Both the position numbers and the translations under genes were made by a program. This document shows positions 34,264 through 45,203 of a stretch of DNA of 64,000 bases, piece after piece. The stretch comes from Ariolimax columbianus (Eukaryota; Mollusca; Gastropoda; Stylommatophora; Arionidae): assembly GCA_036924085.1 (NCBI GenBank), contig JAVGWX010000006.1, positions 41,693,746-41,757,745 on the forward strand, given 5' to 3'. The notes under the pieces are model-generated. The model was not told where the DNA came from. It did no database searches and worked only from the letters and a program-made list of their open reading frames with translations. The stretch's first letter is position 1; each line of letters opens with the position of its first letter.

Positions 34264-34979
34264 ATGGCCGAAAACACTGTTAGTGATTGTATGGAACAGC
34301 GTGTTGTGATGCAGTTTCTTGTGAAAGTAGGATTGAAAGCTGCGGAGATTTACAGAAGACTGCAATCACAATTCGGTGATGAGATACTCTTCCGCAGTAA
34401 AACATTTGAATGATGTAAACGTTTTAGAGAAGGCTGTACATTCGTGAGTGATGATTTAGGCCGTGGTAGCTCTCAAACTACCACAATCACTGCTGTGAAT
34501 ATGCAGATTGTGGAACGCCTTATCCTAGAGAATCGATGCATAACCTGTAGCAAAATTGCACAAGAGTCAAGTCTTTCTCTGGGTACGGTGAACACTATTA
34601 TTGAAAAAGATTTGCATTTTTGGAAGGTTATTGCACGTTGGGTTTGATCATAAAGAGCGTCCTGTTCATGGAAGATAAGGTACAACCTCAAACGGCTCAC
34701 CGCACTGTGTGCAATCTGCAGCAACTCGGCTGGGGAGGGGAGGGGGAATTACCACATCCACCTTACAGCCAAGATCTCGATCTAAGCGATGTCCACCTGT
34801 TTGGACCACTAAAAGAATTCCTGGGAGGTCAACATTTCATCACTGGTGAGGAATTGAAACAGGCTGTCATGGATTGGTTCGGACATACTGACAAATATGT
34901 CTACGCTAAAGCTTTTCAATCATTACTGAAAAATTTAGACAAGTGCATAAACGTTGAAGGAGACTATTTCAAAAAATAA
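34264..34979 (+). pseudogene. mariner transposase, internally deleted
   Basis: Starts MAENTVSDCMEQRVVMQFLV with helix-turn-helix residues (LKAAEIYRRLQSQFG). TGA at 34411 replaces a usual Trp. The second helix-turn-helix follows (ITCSKIAQESSLSLGTVNTI). After LHFWKVIARWV near 34645 the sequence jumps to the C-terminal third: AHRTVCNLQQLGWG, PPYSQDLDLSDVHLF (third catalytic Asp region) and GPLKEFLGGQHF to a normal end at DYFKK. The segment holding the first two catalytic aspartates is deleted, so the protein cannot work. Confidence 0.88.
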
Positions 34980-34996
34980 ATGGCATTATGACATGG

Positions 34997-35370
34997 AATA
35001 ATTGGAATACTTTGAATACTTGGAATCCTGGTATTCAAACATGCAAGCTAATGTATGTTGCCAGATAGCCGAATGCTTTAGTTGCATATAGAAGACATTT
35101 TGCAACTTGCCGCGGCTAAAAAGGTCTGGGAGAAGATACAAATATATTGGGCAGATTTTTAACTATAATTTTTGTCTGGGCAGTGGCCGTTAACCGTACT
35201 CTTTTCGATGTGCAACTGTCAAGGTATTTTTAACGTGCTCGACACGGAATTTGTTTACCACAAAATACACGCGACATAAATCACGATCTCCCCCGTGATT
35301 CTAACTCGCGACCTCCGGCACACGAGGCGGACACCTTACGCCAAGACTACTGAGCCCTCTGTAGGCAATA
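34997..35370 (-). mobile_element. SINE E, minus, inside the mariner
   Basis: The reverse complement matches 58971-59325 over the whole length, with head TCGAACTCGCGACCTCCGGC-like and body TTTTTAACGTGCTCGACACG. Its 3' end (left side) consists of short TTGGAATAC / TTGGAATCC repeats, the unexpanded form of the sequence that is amplified beside the 58971 copy. Confidence 0.8.
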
Positions 35371-35512
35371 TGACTATTTGAAAAAAAGTATATTTTTCTT
35401 TTTTTTAAAAGTCCCGGTTTAACTTGAACGCCCCTCGCACATTAAATTCCACCTGCGAGCTCGCAGATCATTTTCTCTCAAACCAACGTCAATATATCGC
35501 CGTAATATCTTT

Positions 35513-35680
35513 TGTAACACATAGTGATGACCAAGATAATGTAACACATAGTGATGACCAAGATAATGTAACACATAGTGATGACCAAGATAATGTAACA
35601 CATAGTGATGACCAAGATAATGTAACACATAGTGATGACCAAGATAATGTAACACATAGTGATGACCAAGATAATGTGAC
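35513..35680. repeat. 27-bp minisatellite, 6 copies
   Basis: Perfect units TAACACATAGTGATGACCAA plus GATAATG. Both strands are open because the unit is nine codons. Confidence 0.95.
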
Positions 35681-36369
35681 GATTACATTCGTCATTGAGT
35701 TGATTTAATTGCGCAAGATTTCTGTCAAGCTCTGAACTTACACAGGAAACGCTCGTTCAGGTACCGAAACCCAATTCGTAAATTACATTTTCAGAATAAT
35801 TCTGCACATTAACAACACAATTTCATCAAAGGGGGCATGACAAGCAAAACAGGATTCTAATATCAAGAGAATTTATAAAAAAATATGATTATGGTAAAGG
35901 TGAGAGCTATGACCCAGACAAAATGACGTCAGGGCACCAAGGAGTGTCAACACCAGCTTAAGCCTAGCAGGATGTTATTGGCAGTTATGATCGCCTACGC
36001 CAGTCGGATGGTATTCAAAAAGATACGCTCCACAAACCTTCCATCCATTTATTGTTTGTTTTTGTATATAAATAATTGTTGCGTAACACGTTTTACACAG
36101 CACAATTTAAATGTATGAGAGCTAATTTAATTTATTCTATGTCACTAGTAATCAATGTTAAGACGCTCCAGGCAGATCTGGAGGGTAGAAGATGCGAAAT
36201 TGAAATGAAGAAGAGAATAATGATAGTTAAATATGATTTCACCAACATGAGCCAAATATTGGCAGACAAACAAAGAAGTCAGCAATAAGCAGTGGGAGTG
36301 GTTATGTGTTAATTATACTTGTTTTTACTGTAATCATCCTCAAGTGCTCTATCGGTTGGCGTTCATAGA

Positions 36370-37125
36370 TTTCCCTTCCTCCTATCCCGTGTGTCGTGCA
36401 TCAGTCACACTGTTGATCGTCTCCCATGCCATCCCTTCAAGGTGTCTAATATATTCCCTCTTTGCATCTATCTGTCTCTCTGTTTTGCGATTCTGATTGT
36501 TGCCACCGTGTGATCAAACCAGCCTCTTCTCGTGACATGCCCAAAAAGATTGACTGCCTTTTCCCGATCTTCACCAAAAGCTGTCGTTATGTATGTGACT
36601 TTTCAAGTACGACTTTATTAGCTTTCTTTCAGTCCATGGAATTCTTAGCATTCTTTCTGTGAAACCACATTTACGTTGCCTTCAATGTGCTCGCCTGCTG
36701 ATTGACAATGCCACGCTGCCGTATGCCAGTACAGCAAAAACTCTCTTCCTTAATTCTAGTGATAGCGTTTTGTTGCACACGATTCCCTTCATACTCTGGA
36801 GAAATGATATTACCTGGACTATTATGTTCCTTATTTCATAAGTGCATGTCCAATCAGAACTGATGTGGGCGCCAAAGTATTGAAATGTATATACTTGTCT
36901 TAGTTCTGCTTAGTTCCCCTTTCTACAATATGTTGGTGATTTGTGCTTCTTAGTTACCACCCTTACTTCTGATTTATTTTGATTTAAGCTGAGGCTTATA
37001 TAATCGGTTTTCAATATTACAATGTTGACCATGTTTTGTAAGTCTGACTCATTCTGCGCTGTCAACGCAGTGTTGTTAGAGTAACGCAAGTTGTTTATTT
37101 TCTGTTCACCCATTAAAATTCCTTC
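36370..37125 (-). pseudogene. BovB-like LINE reverse transcriptase remnant
   Basis: The minus translation INNLRYSNNTALTAQNESDL corresponds to the catalytic block, with the FADD-type aspartates replaced by SNN. YTFQYFGAHISSDWTCTYEI and later RMLWVCHAFKVNLWNQQA-like decayed residues follow. Dead by loss of the catalytic pair and many stops. Confidence 0.7.
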
Positions 37126-37509
37126 TATGTGTCGAAGAAATATGGGCGATGAACAAACGTTAGGATAAGAGAAATTAGGTCTTTGTTGTTTGTTTTTGTT
37201 GTTGCTAGTGTCACTATTACTTGAGTAGGAGCACTTTGGGAGCGCTCTTTAAGGTTGTTTTTTTCAATATCAACTATCACTTTAATGGGGATGGGGAAAG
37301 GTGGAGAAATAGTAATGACTTGTCGTCCGGGGGTGCGGGGGGAGGGGGGGGTTGGAGCGTTGGGGAAGGGAGGAGTTTCAGTTACGGAACATAATCGAAT
37401 GTGATTGATTGGTCTGAAGACAAACAGTCGTGACAAGCGTGACTGAACCAGGCCCCTAACAGTTACTTCGCTTTGACCCCACGAGGCAGAGGTCAGGAAA
37501 GCTATTAGC

Positions 37510-38930
37510 TCGATGCCCAAAGGCAAGGTACCCGTTTCTGATTTCATTCCGGCAGTGATTTACCAAACAGGGAGTACTGTGCTTCATCAGGAACTGACTA
37601 CACTTTTTCGTTGTATTCGTGAAGCCGAGAAAGTTCTACAGGAGATAAAGAATGCCATAACTGTACACCTGTACAAGCAAAAGGGCAATTGTCAATTCTG
37701 CAACAATCACAGGCACAATTCTGGCCTAAGTCCTGTTCAACCGACTAACTTGCCACCCTGAGCAGGGTTTACGCTCTGAGATTCAATACGGTTTTTGTGT
37801 CGTGGGACGGTTGACATAATATATAGAGCACGTCAACTGCAAGAAAAATGTCAAAAACCGAATTGTGGTCTGTACGCAGTTTTTGTTGATCTGACTACAG
37901 CCTTTGACAATATGGATGGACTCTGGTAAATTATTGCGAGGTTTAACTACCCCTGCAGATTCATTGAGATTGTCCGCTAATTTCATTATGGCTCGTGTAC
38001 TGCAGCCTTCTCAGTCACCACCATTGTCAAACAGGGTTTTGTGCTGGCCCCGGCACTCTTTAGCATGGTCTTTGCAGCATTGATCAATGATGCTGTACAT
38101 GGCGCTACTACTCAGATACATATCAGGTATAGGACGCTGGGTCAACTGTTCATCCCTTGGTGCGTGAAAACCTACACCAAGGTGAGTGAGGCCACGATCT
38201 TGGATCTCCTGTTCGCGAGCGATTGCGCCATCAACACTTGATCAAAAAAAAAAGATATGCGGTCCACCGTGACGGAGTTTTCGGAAGCGTGCAGTAACTT
38301 TGATAGACACTAGAAAACGGAAGTACTCTTCCAGCCTGCTCCTGTAGAGCCGTACATCGAACAAAAGATTACTGTACAAATCCAACATCTCCAGGCAGTC
38401 GTTAGTTTCACCTACCTGTGTAGTACCCTTAATAGATGGGCAAATATTGACTGTGCGGTCAATAACATGATTATAATTCTAAAATGCTTAGCAATACCAT
38501 CATGTTGAGCATCAATACACTTCTGAAAATAAATTAGCTAAGATAGACGAGACATGCTGTTCACGTGTGAGATAAGTACATCCTCAAGCGGCTGTTATAC
38601 GGTGAGATCAGACATGCGTAGATCAGGGAGTCAGAAGGAACGCTTCAGAGACTACTTGAAAGTGTCTCTGAAAAGTTTCAATATTGATGTCACCTACTGG
38701 GAGATGCTTATACAAAACCGTACCCCCAGGCGCGCTAGTACCATCGAAGGTGCTCAAATCGAAGAGACAAAAAGCCATCGCAGAGGCTCAGAGAATGACT
38801 GCGGTCCGAAAAATAGAAACGCACGACGTCTCCAATCGGCTGCCAAGATATGTGACCTGTTTGTGACAGCGTATGGCGTTCCTGGATTGGTCATTACAGC
38901 AAATAGAGAATACACGTTGCAGCTATAGCT
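37510..38930 (+). pseudogene. LINE reverse transcriptase and C-terminus, heavily decayed
   Basis: Segments in order: GKVPVSDFIPAVIYQTGSTV, LHQELTTLFRCIREAEKV, NCQFCNNHRHNSGLS, GLYAVFVDLTTAFDNMDGLW (first catalytic Asp block), VKQGFVLAPALFSMVFAALI, ATILDLLFASDCAINT (FADD changed to FASD), FTYLCSTLNRWANIDC and finally RFRDYLKVSLKSFNIDVTYW. Frameshifts and stops separate nearly every block. The order is complete from RT start to C-terminus, so this was a long insertion. Confidence 0.85.
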
Positions 38931-39009
38931 TGATACACATATGTTAGGCTGAACTTTTGAGGTTGATAATACAGCGCAGAGACTCATAGCTGGCTGCTTG
39001 CATAAGGAT

Positions 39010-39235
39010 CAGCAAACTAAAACTGAACAAGAGCCTATTCCGTCTCCCTGGAAACTGGCCGCATTGCCGTAATCTGGCTAAGAGAATATGGGTTGTAGAG
39101 GCAAGGCAAGTCCAGTCCTAATAATGTCCTACTTAAACCAAATGTACCAGGCCGAAAAGCGCAGATATCGCAGCCTCTCTGTAAACTACGACACTACGTC
39201 ATTACATCATTTTCAGGACGAAACCCGAATAAGTA
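39010..39235 (+). mobile_element. diverged SINE B
   Basis: ACCAGGCCGAAAAGCGCAGA followed by TATCGCAGCC and TGTAAACTACGACACTACG align with the SINE B core. The 5' part is poorly conserved. Confidence 0.6.
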
Positions 39236-39244
39236 GATAAAGAG

Positions 39245-39470
39245 GAACTATACCATCTAAGATTAATCTTTGTTTTCGCTCTCAGAAGATGGTGATCTTT
39301 TGTCCCGGCTGTGTCCTTACATACTTTTAATTTGTGTAATAGCGTTCTGAACTTTTCATTTATAAATATATGGTCAATCTGGTTTCCCTGTTTTGTGATC
39401 TTGTGCCATGTAAATTCTTTTGTGTATTTTTGTATACAGCAACATGTAGCAACTAATCAACAGAGGATTT
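39245..39470 (-). pseudogene. LINE endonuclease fragment
   Basis: The minus translation WHKITKQGNQIDHIFINEKF then TAGTKDHHLLRAKTK is the C-terminal part of an RTE-type endonuclease. The catalytic SDHH is changed to KDHH. Confidence 0.65.
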
Positions 39471-39644
39471 CAAACACAGAAGTCCACAAGGAACTCTCCA
39501 TTTGTAGTTTTAATCCCGATTTCAAGTTTCCCGCGGATCTCATCTAAACGAACGTTATCATTCTCACACTCAGCATTCAGGTTTTCCATCTTGTCCGATT
39601 GTCCATGATAGTGTGACGTTTGGTGTAGGATTATCCTATCACTG

Positions 39645-39965
39645 AGTCTTCTTTGTTACTGGTTGGTAGATAACATTGGATTTGTTATTGGTTGGTACAT
39701 ACATTAGATTTATTACTGGTTGGTACATACATTAGATTTGTTATTGGTTGGTACATACATTAGATTTGTTATTGGTTGGTACATACATTAGATTTGTTAT
39801 TGGTTGGTACATACATTAGATTTGTTATTGGTTGGTACATAACATTAGATTTGTTATTGGTTGGTACATAACATTAGATTTGTTATTTGTTGGTACATAC
39901 ATTAGATTTGTTATTGGTTGGTACATACATTAGATTTGTTATTGGTTGGTACATAACATTGGATA
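39645..39965. repeat. 29-bp minisatellite, about 11 copies
   Basis: Unit TAGATTTGTTATTGGTTGGT plus ACATACATT, with occasional one-base insertions. Confidence 0.95.
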
Positions 39966-40269
39966 ATGTTTATCTTTATCTTCTTATTAGCAATTTTTAA
40001 TGAAAAGTATCATTCTGAGTTCTAGTGCTTCACATTATATTTTTCTTGTGTGTCTCGTTCAATAATAGTATGGCCAAACTTCCATTATTTCGTACAACCT
40101 TCTTCCGTGTGCCCAAAAGACAGCAATAATTCCTTTGGAATTAACGCCCTCCTCTCTACTACTATCAACATTGTTTCAGCCATCCCCGAGATATCAATTT
40201 GTGTAGTTTATCATCTCCACTGCAACATGTTTTCTTCATTATTCTTTGTCTATTCGTAATGTGTATAAT

Positions 40270-40502
40270 TAGTAAAGTAAGGTAAAGTATAACTATAGCA
40301 TTACTGCCGTAGGGGTGTAAGGTGTTAGCGATCTCACATTTCAAAGGCTATACTTTCCGGACGGAACCGGTACCCATTAAAGGCTGGGTCGACCCGGGAC
40401 CTTTGCGGTCTGAAAAAAACATTACCGCCTCAACTGGGGAATGAACCCAGGACAGCTCAGATGCGAAGCCAGATCGCTAACCACTGCGCTACGCGGCTCC
40501 CG
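40270..40502 (-). mobile_element. tRNA-derived SINE T, second copy
   Basis: Minus-strand head GGGAGCCGCGTAGCGCAGTG with B-box GGGTTCATTCCCC. The body aligns with 5200-5465, including the GGTACCC...GGGTCGACCCGGGA block. I found no convincing TSD. Confidence 0.8.
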
Positions 40503-40549
40503 TATAAACATTACAGTTACCAAATCTGGATATTGTCCCAAGACAATGT

Positions 40550-40690
40550 TGATTCCTTGTGCGCCGGTCTACCTTCAATAGCACGTTGGAGGTGTGAGGA
40601 AAGTTCTGACAACTCGCCACTCAAGGTTCTTTTTAGGGCGCACAAAAGACCTATTGTAGGCATTCAACAACAATGTTCACATGTTCACAG
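40550..40690 (+). repeat. repeat A fragment (3' part)
   Basis: TGTGAGGAAAGTTCTGACAA and GGGCGCACAAAAGACCTATT align with the 3' third of repeat A at 55225-55330. Confidence 0.7.
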
Positions 40691-40729
40691 TATGATATAG
40701 CCAGTTTCCCGCTCTACCCTCTTTGGCAT

Positions 40730-41430
40730 GATTGGCATAATGCAGTGTTATTATTCTTTTCTCTCCTTTCCGGCCTCGGCAACAATTTGGCGCACTGACA
40801 CTATGGGCTAGACAAATAACAAATGCACATCGAACACTTTCTATCAAAGATAAAGATCTCGACCAATGTATGTTCTCCCTGACACAGCTCTCAGCAGAAC
40901 ACACAAGGTTGGTCATACAGTGAATCCCATCCCATTGCAATATTCAAGCCAATGAAGCTGCAGACAAACTAGCAGAGAGTGGAGGGGCATTCCCACAAAC
41001 ATACCTGATTATCATATTTAATGAGGCCAAGACCATAATTAAAGCTAACTTCAGTGTAAAATCGGCTGATCAACACCCGGACTTCCGAAAAGAAGACATC
41101 GACTATAACTTAACTAGAGAAGAGCAAGTCATCATCTTCAGACAGAGAACTGGGCAAAACAGACTCAAGGGTCATCTTTACAACAAAATGAGGATTGGGA
41201 CAGATGCCAAGTGTCCATGTGGGGAGCATACCATGACCGTGGAACACATCCTGCAAGGCTGCACGCTCACGCAGAAAAAGAGAGAACAATACTGGCCTCG
41301 TGAGATAGATATGAGACAAAAGCTTTATGAAGACGAAACAGCCTTTCAAACAACGGTGTCATTTTTAATAGAAATCGGAACCTTGATCTGAGGATAAACG
41401 AAGAAGAAGAAGAAGAAGAAGAACACTTCC
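40730..41430 (+). pseudogene. N2 LINE 3' end: RNase H and CxC..H..C tail
   Basis: An N1 relative with its own sequence, labelled N2. ANEAADKLAESGGAFPQTYL marks the RNase H end. EEQVIIFRQRTGQNRLKGHL and CPCGEHTMTVEHILQGC give the terminal knuckle. The frame 41188-41391 ends cleanly at TGA before ...AAACGAAGAAGAAG. Upstream parts have stops. The other N2 copy (53160-53520) matches closely. Confidence 0.8.
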
Positions 41431-41514
41431 TATAAACAGACTAAACGTCTTAGAAAGATGTCGACATACAGAAGAAAAGAGCGTTGGTTAATCAATATGT
41501 GACATAATAGGTCG

Positions 41515-41830
41515 TTAACCCTTTACAGTTCGGTCTAATTGGTTTGATTTGTGTCTGAACCCTTTATAGTTCGGTCTAATTGGTTTGATTTGTGTCTGAA
41601 CTCTTTATAGTCTGGCTTAATTGATTACTTTTGTACCTTAACGCTTTACATTCCTTCTTAATTTATTAAATATCTGCCTGAACCCTTAGCAGTCTAGCTG
41701 ATTAGATTAATTGTGTTAAAACTTTACAGTACGGTCTAATTAATAATATTCATGGCTTCAAATACGAATCTAATCAATTATGCCGAACTGTAAATGGCTT
41801 TAAACTAGGCTCACTGGGACTGTATGGGAT
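41515..41830. repeat. degenerate 41-bp tandem repeat
   Basis: CCTTTACAGTTCGGTCTAAT plus TGGTTTGATTTGTGTCTGAA recurs about six times with growing divergence to the right. Confidence 0.75.
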
Positions 41831-42049
41831 ATTTTTTAAAGTTATCATTTATCTTGACCGTTGTCCAGATGCTGGACTTCTTCAATTTTAACCAAATTCC
41901 CCATTACTTAGATAGCTTAAAGTGTATACACAGCTTCTCCTAGTGCGACCTGTTAATTCATCAAATTTGGAAGGATCCTGGACATGTTATTCCAAAGATG
42001 CACCGAATAAACGTGGTTTCTTTATATGTTCATAATATTCAAGTGGCAT

Positions 42050-42847
42050 ATTCAGCCACAGTATGGACCAGAATATACACATATGGATCAGCAATGAGAT
42101 ATATCAACAACGGGAGAAGGAGGTGCTTACACAACATTAAATAATGGACAGGTAATCCATACCTCAGCAAGTACTGGACGATTCTCAAACGTCTTCAGAG
42201 CTGAGATTGATGCACTAAGAATAGCTGCAACGGTCAGTGTGAAACAAGAATCATGTCAAAGACAAGATAGTTTTCCTTACAGATTCGTTATCATAATGGC
42301 CATCAGAGACTGTAGAATCAATTAACTGGACAGCTTGTCTGAGGCACTCATGAATACAAAATAAAATTTCAACAGAGTGAAAATTCAGACTGTTAATACA
42401 TAGAAATGAGAAAGCAAATAGACTGGAAAAAGAAAGGGAATTAACCCCAAACTGACAGTAGAACTACATTTGCAGAAATGAAGGAATTGGCACAATTAAC
42501 TTACAAGAAAAGTGGCACGGAGAACACCCAGGATCTGATATAGCAGGGGCTTAGTACTCCATGCCAGTAAGAGATCAAGTGATAATATTCCGACTGCGAA
42601 CAAATTTGTAATTTGAAACATTGAGTTGTGAATATGTGGAAGAGAACAAACAAACGGTGGAACATGGTATCCAGGTCTGCCGGCTCTAAGAGTCTAAGAG
42701 AAGAGCAGAGTGATTACATGGCATTTCCAAACAAAATCACGAGATAAACTGTATGGCGACAAGAGAAGCCGGAAAGGGTTCGCCGGGTTTATGAGGGAAA
42801 TATACTCGATTATTTAAGATCAAACAACGAAGAAGAAAAAGAAGAAG

Positions 42848-42879
<32 letters not shown>

Positions 42880-42880
42880 G
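42050..42880 (+). pseudogene. N-type LINE 3' end, strongly decayed
   Basis: YTYGSAMRYINNG (RNase H start with TDGS changed to TYGS), RAEIDALRIAA, and a late NGETNKRWNMVSR-like knuckle remnant precede a long (GAA)n tail at 42833-42880. Frames are broken throughout. It is the most diverged of the N-type copies. Confidence 0.65.
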
Positions 42881-43447
42881 TAGTGATCCCGCTTCGATGA
42901 ATCACAAATTCTCCGCTCTCGCTTGCCGCTTCTGTCTTTGTCGCAGAGTGAGCAACGATTTGTAAAAGCGTCGGCAACAACATGCTGCTCTTAAAAAGCA
43001 AGTAATGTGCCATCTAGAAATATGGTTTTTTGACATAATAATGAGTGGACCATTTCATTAATGTCTCAAAAAACAACAAAAAATGTAATATCTAAGTATA
43101 AATAAAGGTTTTTACCCAAAAAAACGTAGATTTTATACTTACTTGTTATAATTGCAATTGTACCCGGAGTCGTTCGCAGGGGTCTTTGTGCATGACAAGT
43201 ACAAAAATAGCACCACCACCCCACAGAGAGCTTGTTGTAAAGGGGCAACTAAGAGATGTGCCATGGCATAAAACCGGCCATAGTTAGGGGGTTTGTTTAG
43301 ATCAGCATAGATGGCGCCTAACAGGCTGCAGATCTAGTTAGTTAATATAATACTTTCTTTATGGTTTTTTACACTTGAAATTTCTTCTCGACTTTAATTC
43401 ACGGGATTCCTGAAAGGGGCCAAATGCAGTGGGGGCTATATGCTTCC

Positions 43448-44097
43448 TCAAGAGCAAAAGTTTGACAACAAAGAGAGAGCTACACGTGTCAGAACACATT
43501 TATTAATCACGTACTACTCACCAACTTTAGATCTTAAAATTTTATAACAAAGAGGGAGCTACACGTGTCAGAACACATTTATTAATCACGTACTACTCAC
43601 CAACTTTAGATCTTAAAATTTGACAACAAAGAGAGAGCTACACGTGTCAGAACACATTTATTAATCACGTGTTACTCACCAACTTTAGATCTTAAAATTT
43701 GACAACAAAAAGAGAGCTACACGTGTCAGAACACATTTTTTAATCACGTACTACTCACCAACTTTAGATCTTAAGATTTGACAACAAAGAGAGAGCTACA
43801 CGTGTCAGAATACATTTATTAATCACGTACTACTCACCAACTTTAGATCTTAAAATTTGACAACAAAGAGAAAGCTACACGTGTCAGAACACATTTATTA
43901 ATCACGTACTACTCACCAACTTTAGATCTTAAAATATGACAACAAAGAGAGAGCTACACGTGTTAGAACACATTTATTAATCACGTACTACTCACCAAAT
44001 TTAGATCTTAAAATTTGACAACAAAGAGAGAGATACACGTGTCAGAACACATTTATTAATCACGTATTACTCACCAACTTTCGATTTTAAAATCACA
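43448..44097 (-). repeat. 79-bp minisatellite, 8 copies, each carrying a splice donor copy
   Basis: The unit on the minus strand reads TTTTAAGATCTAAAGTTGGT then GAGTAGTACGTGATTAATAA and 39 further bases. The first 30 bases match the end of the exon candidate at 44075-44368 together with its GTGAGT donor and the first intron bases. The array is therefore an eightfold tandem copy of an exon-intron boundary. Confidence 0.92.
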
Positions 44098-44368
44098 TTG
44101 TGGAGTTCTCGCAGTCTGTGGTTCCTGAAAACGTCGATCAAGCCACGTTCTGTATTCTCAATAATGTGATAAATCAAGTCTCTATTTTGTGGACAATTTT
44201 GAACGATGCCATTGTTGGCGACATCACCTTTGTCACTTTCTGCAGATGGCTTCGTTTCAGAGCCATTGACCAGAATAACCTTAGTTCGCAAGAGTGGCTC
44301 GTAGTATGTCAGCAGAGGTGATGATACTTCAGTTCGGCATTTTATTTTCAACTCAAAAGTTGTATACT
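44075..44368 (-). CDS. candidate internal exon (exon B), host gene on minus strand
   Basis: 294 nt, 98 codons, no stop in its frame, in a region without recognisable element homology. It is preceded on the minus strand by a strong acceptor (TTTTTCTTTCCACAG) and followed by a consensus donor (GTGAGTAA) at 44074. Both boundaries are phase 1. The encoded stretch starts (E)YTTFELKIKCRTEVSS, includes RTKVILVNGSETKPSAE and ends NVILKSKV. Joined to exon A (62148-62381) the frame stays open and the junction codon is GAG. The combined sequence weakly recalls an extracellular beta-sandwich repeat such as cadherin (F.L.I.C ... T.VILVN), but I would not assign the family. It is squeezed between a 39-bp and a 79-bp array. 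Confidence 0.55.
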
Positions 44369-44439
44369 CTGTGGAAAGAAAAATTCCGCATGGTAATGAA
44401 TTCATATTATCAATCACAATTTATGCAATTATTTGTGGA

Positions 44440-44720
44440 GCATAGGTCTCCAATACATAAACGCCAAGAAATCACTAACCATAGGTCTCCAATACATGAA
44501 CGCCAAGAAATCACTAACCATAGGTCTCCAATACATAAACACCAAGAAATCATTAACCATAGTTCTCCGATACATAAACGCCAAGAAATCACTAGCCATA
44601 GGTCTCCAATACATAAACGCCAAGAAATCACTAACCATAGGTCTCCAATACATAAACGCCAAGAAATCACTAACCATAGGTCTCCAATACATAAACGCCA
44701 AGAAATCACTAACCATACAC
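44440..44720. repeat. 39-bp minisatellite, 7 copies
   Basis: Unit ATAGGTCTCCAATACATAAA plus CGCCAAGAAATCACTAACC. It lies 70 bases upstream of exon B's acceptor on the minus strand. Both strands are open (13-codon unit). Confidence 0.95.
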
Positions 44721-44889
44721 TTAAACTATCTACCTTCTTCTGTATTGGATGGTCGAGTTATATTTTTCCATCTAAATGACCTGTCCATATTTACTGAAGT
44801 TTTTGGGACGTAAGGTTCCTGCTTGGTGTGCTGCTGGGTGGGGTAGCCAGTCTCATCCCTCAACCTTCCTTAGTCGCTTTACAAGTTTG

Positions 44890-45203
44890 TTCAGTCTGTT
44901 GTTCATGTTTGTGAATGCCCACAATGAGTAGGTTTACTCTTTTGTGCACCCTGAAAGGGGCGTTAATTGACGGGTTGCAGTAGTTTTCCTCACATCTCGA
45001 ACGTGCTAATGAAGGTGGACCGGGGTCCTTCAGGTGGTTGTGCTATGCTTGGATTCATCTGCGTGTCGCTCAATGCTAGGGGGATCGTTCACCTCGATAG
45101 GCAGGCTGACATGAAAACAGCTCGTTTCTAGGAATGACTTCAAAGAGAAGCCAAGGTGAGGGTCATGGTCAGTATATTTTGCCTGACCTTGAATAACATG
45201 TCT
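44890..45203 (-). repeat. repeat A, minus, part 1 (split by N1 LINE)
   Basis: The reverse complement aligns with repeat A from its 3' region to the 5' hairpin unit. It continues at 46700-46790 after the LINE insertion. Together they contain three copies of the 37-bp 5' unit. Confidence 0.85.

Larger units (their letters stand above)
34107..35437 (+). mobile_element. mariner transposon with inner SINE, inactive
   Basis: The left end reads CGAGGGGCGTTTAAAT; the right end is its imperfect complement (ATTT replaced by ACTTGAACGCCCCTCG). It lies in a LINE at a TA site (TA at 34105; the other TA has decayed to TG). It contains a broken transposase (34264-34979) and a SINE E copy on the minus strand in its 3' non-coding part. 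Confidence 0.85.

Noticed and set aside
36076..36288. 70-codon plus frame as a small gene
   Set aside because: Short, AT-rich region, no homology, no splice or polyA signal in a convincing position.
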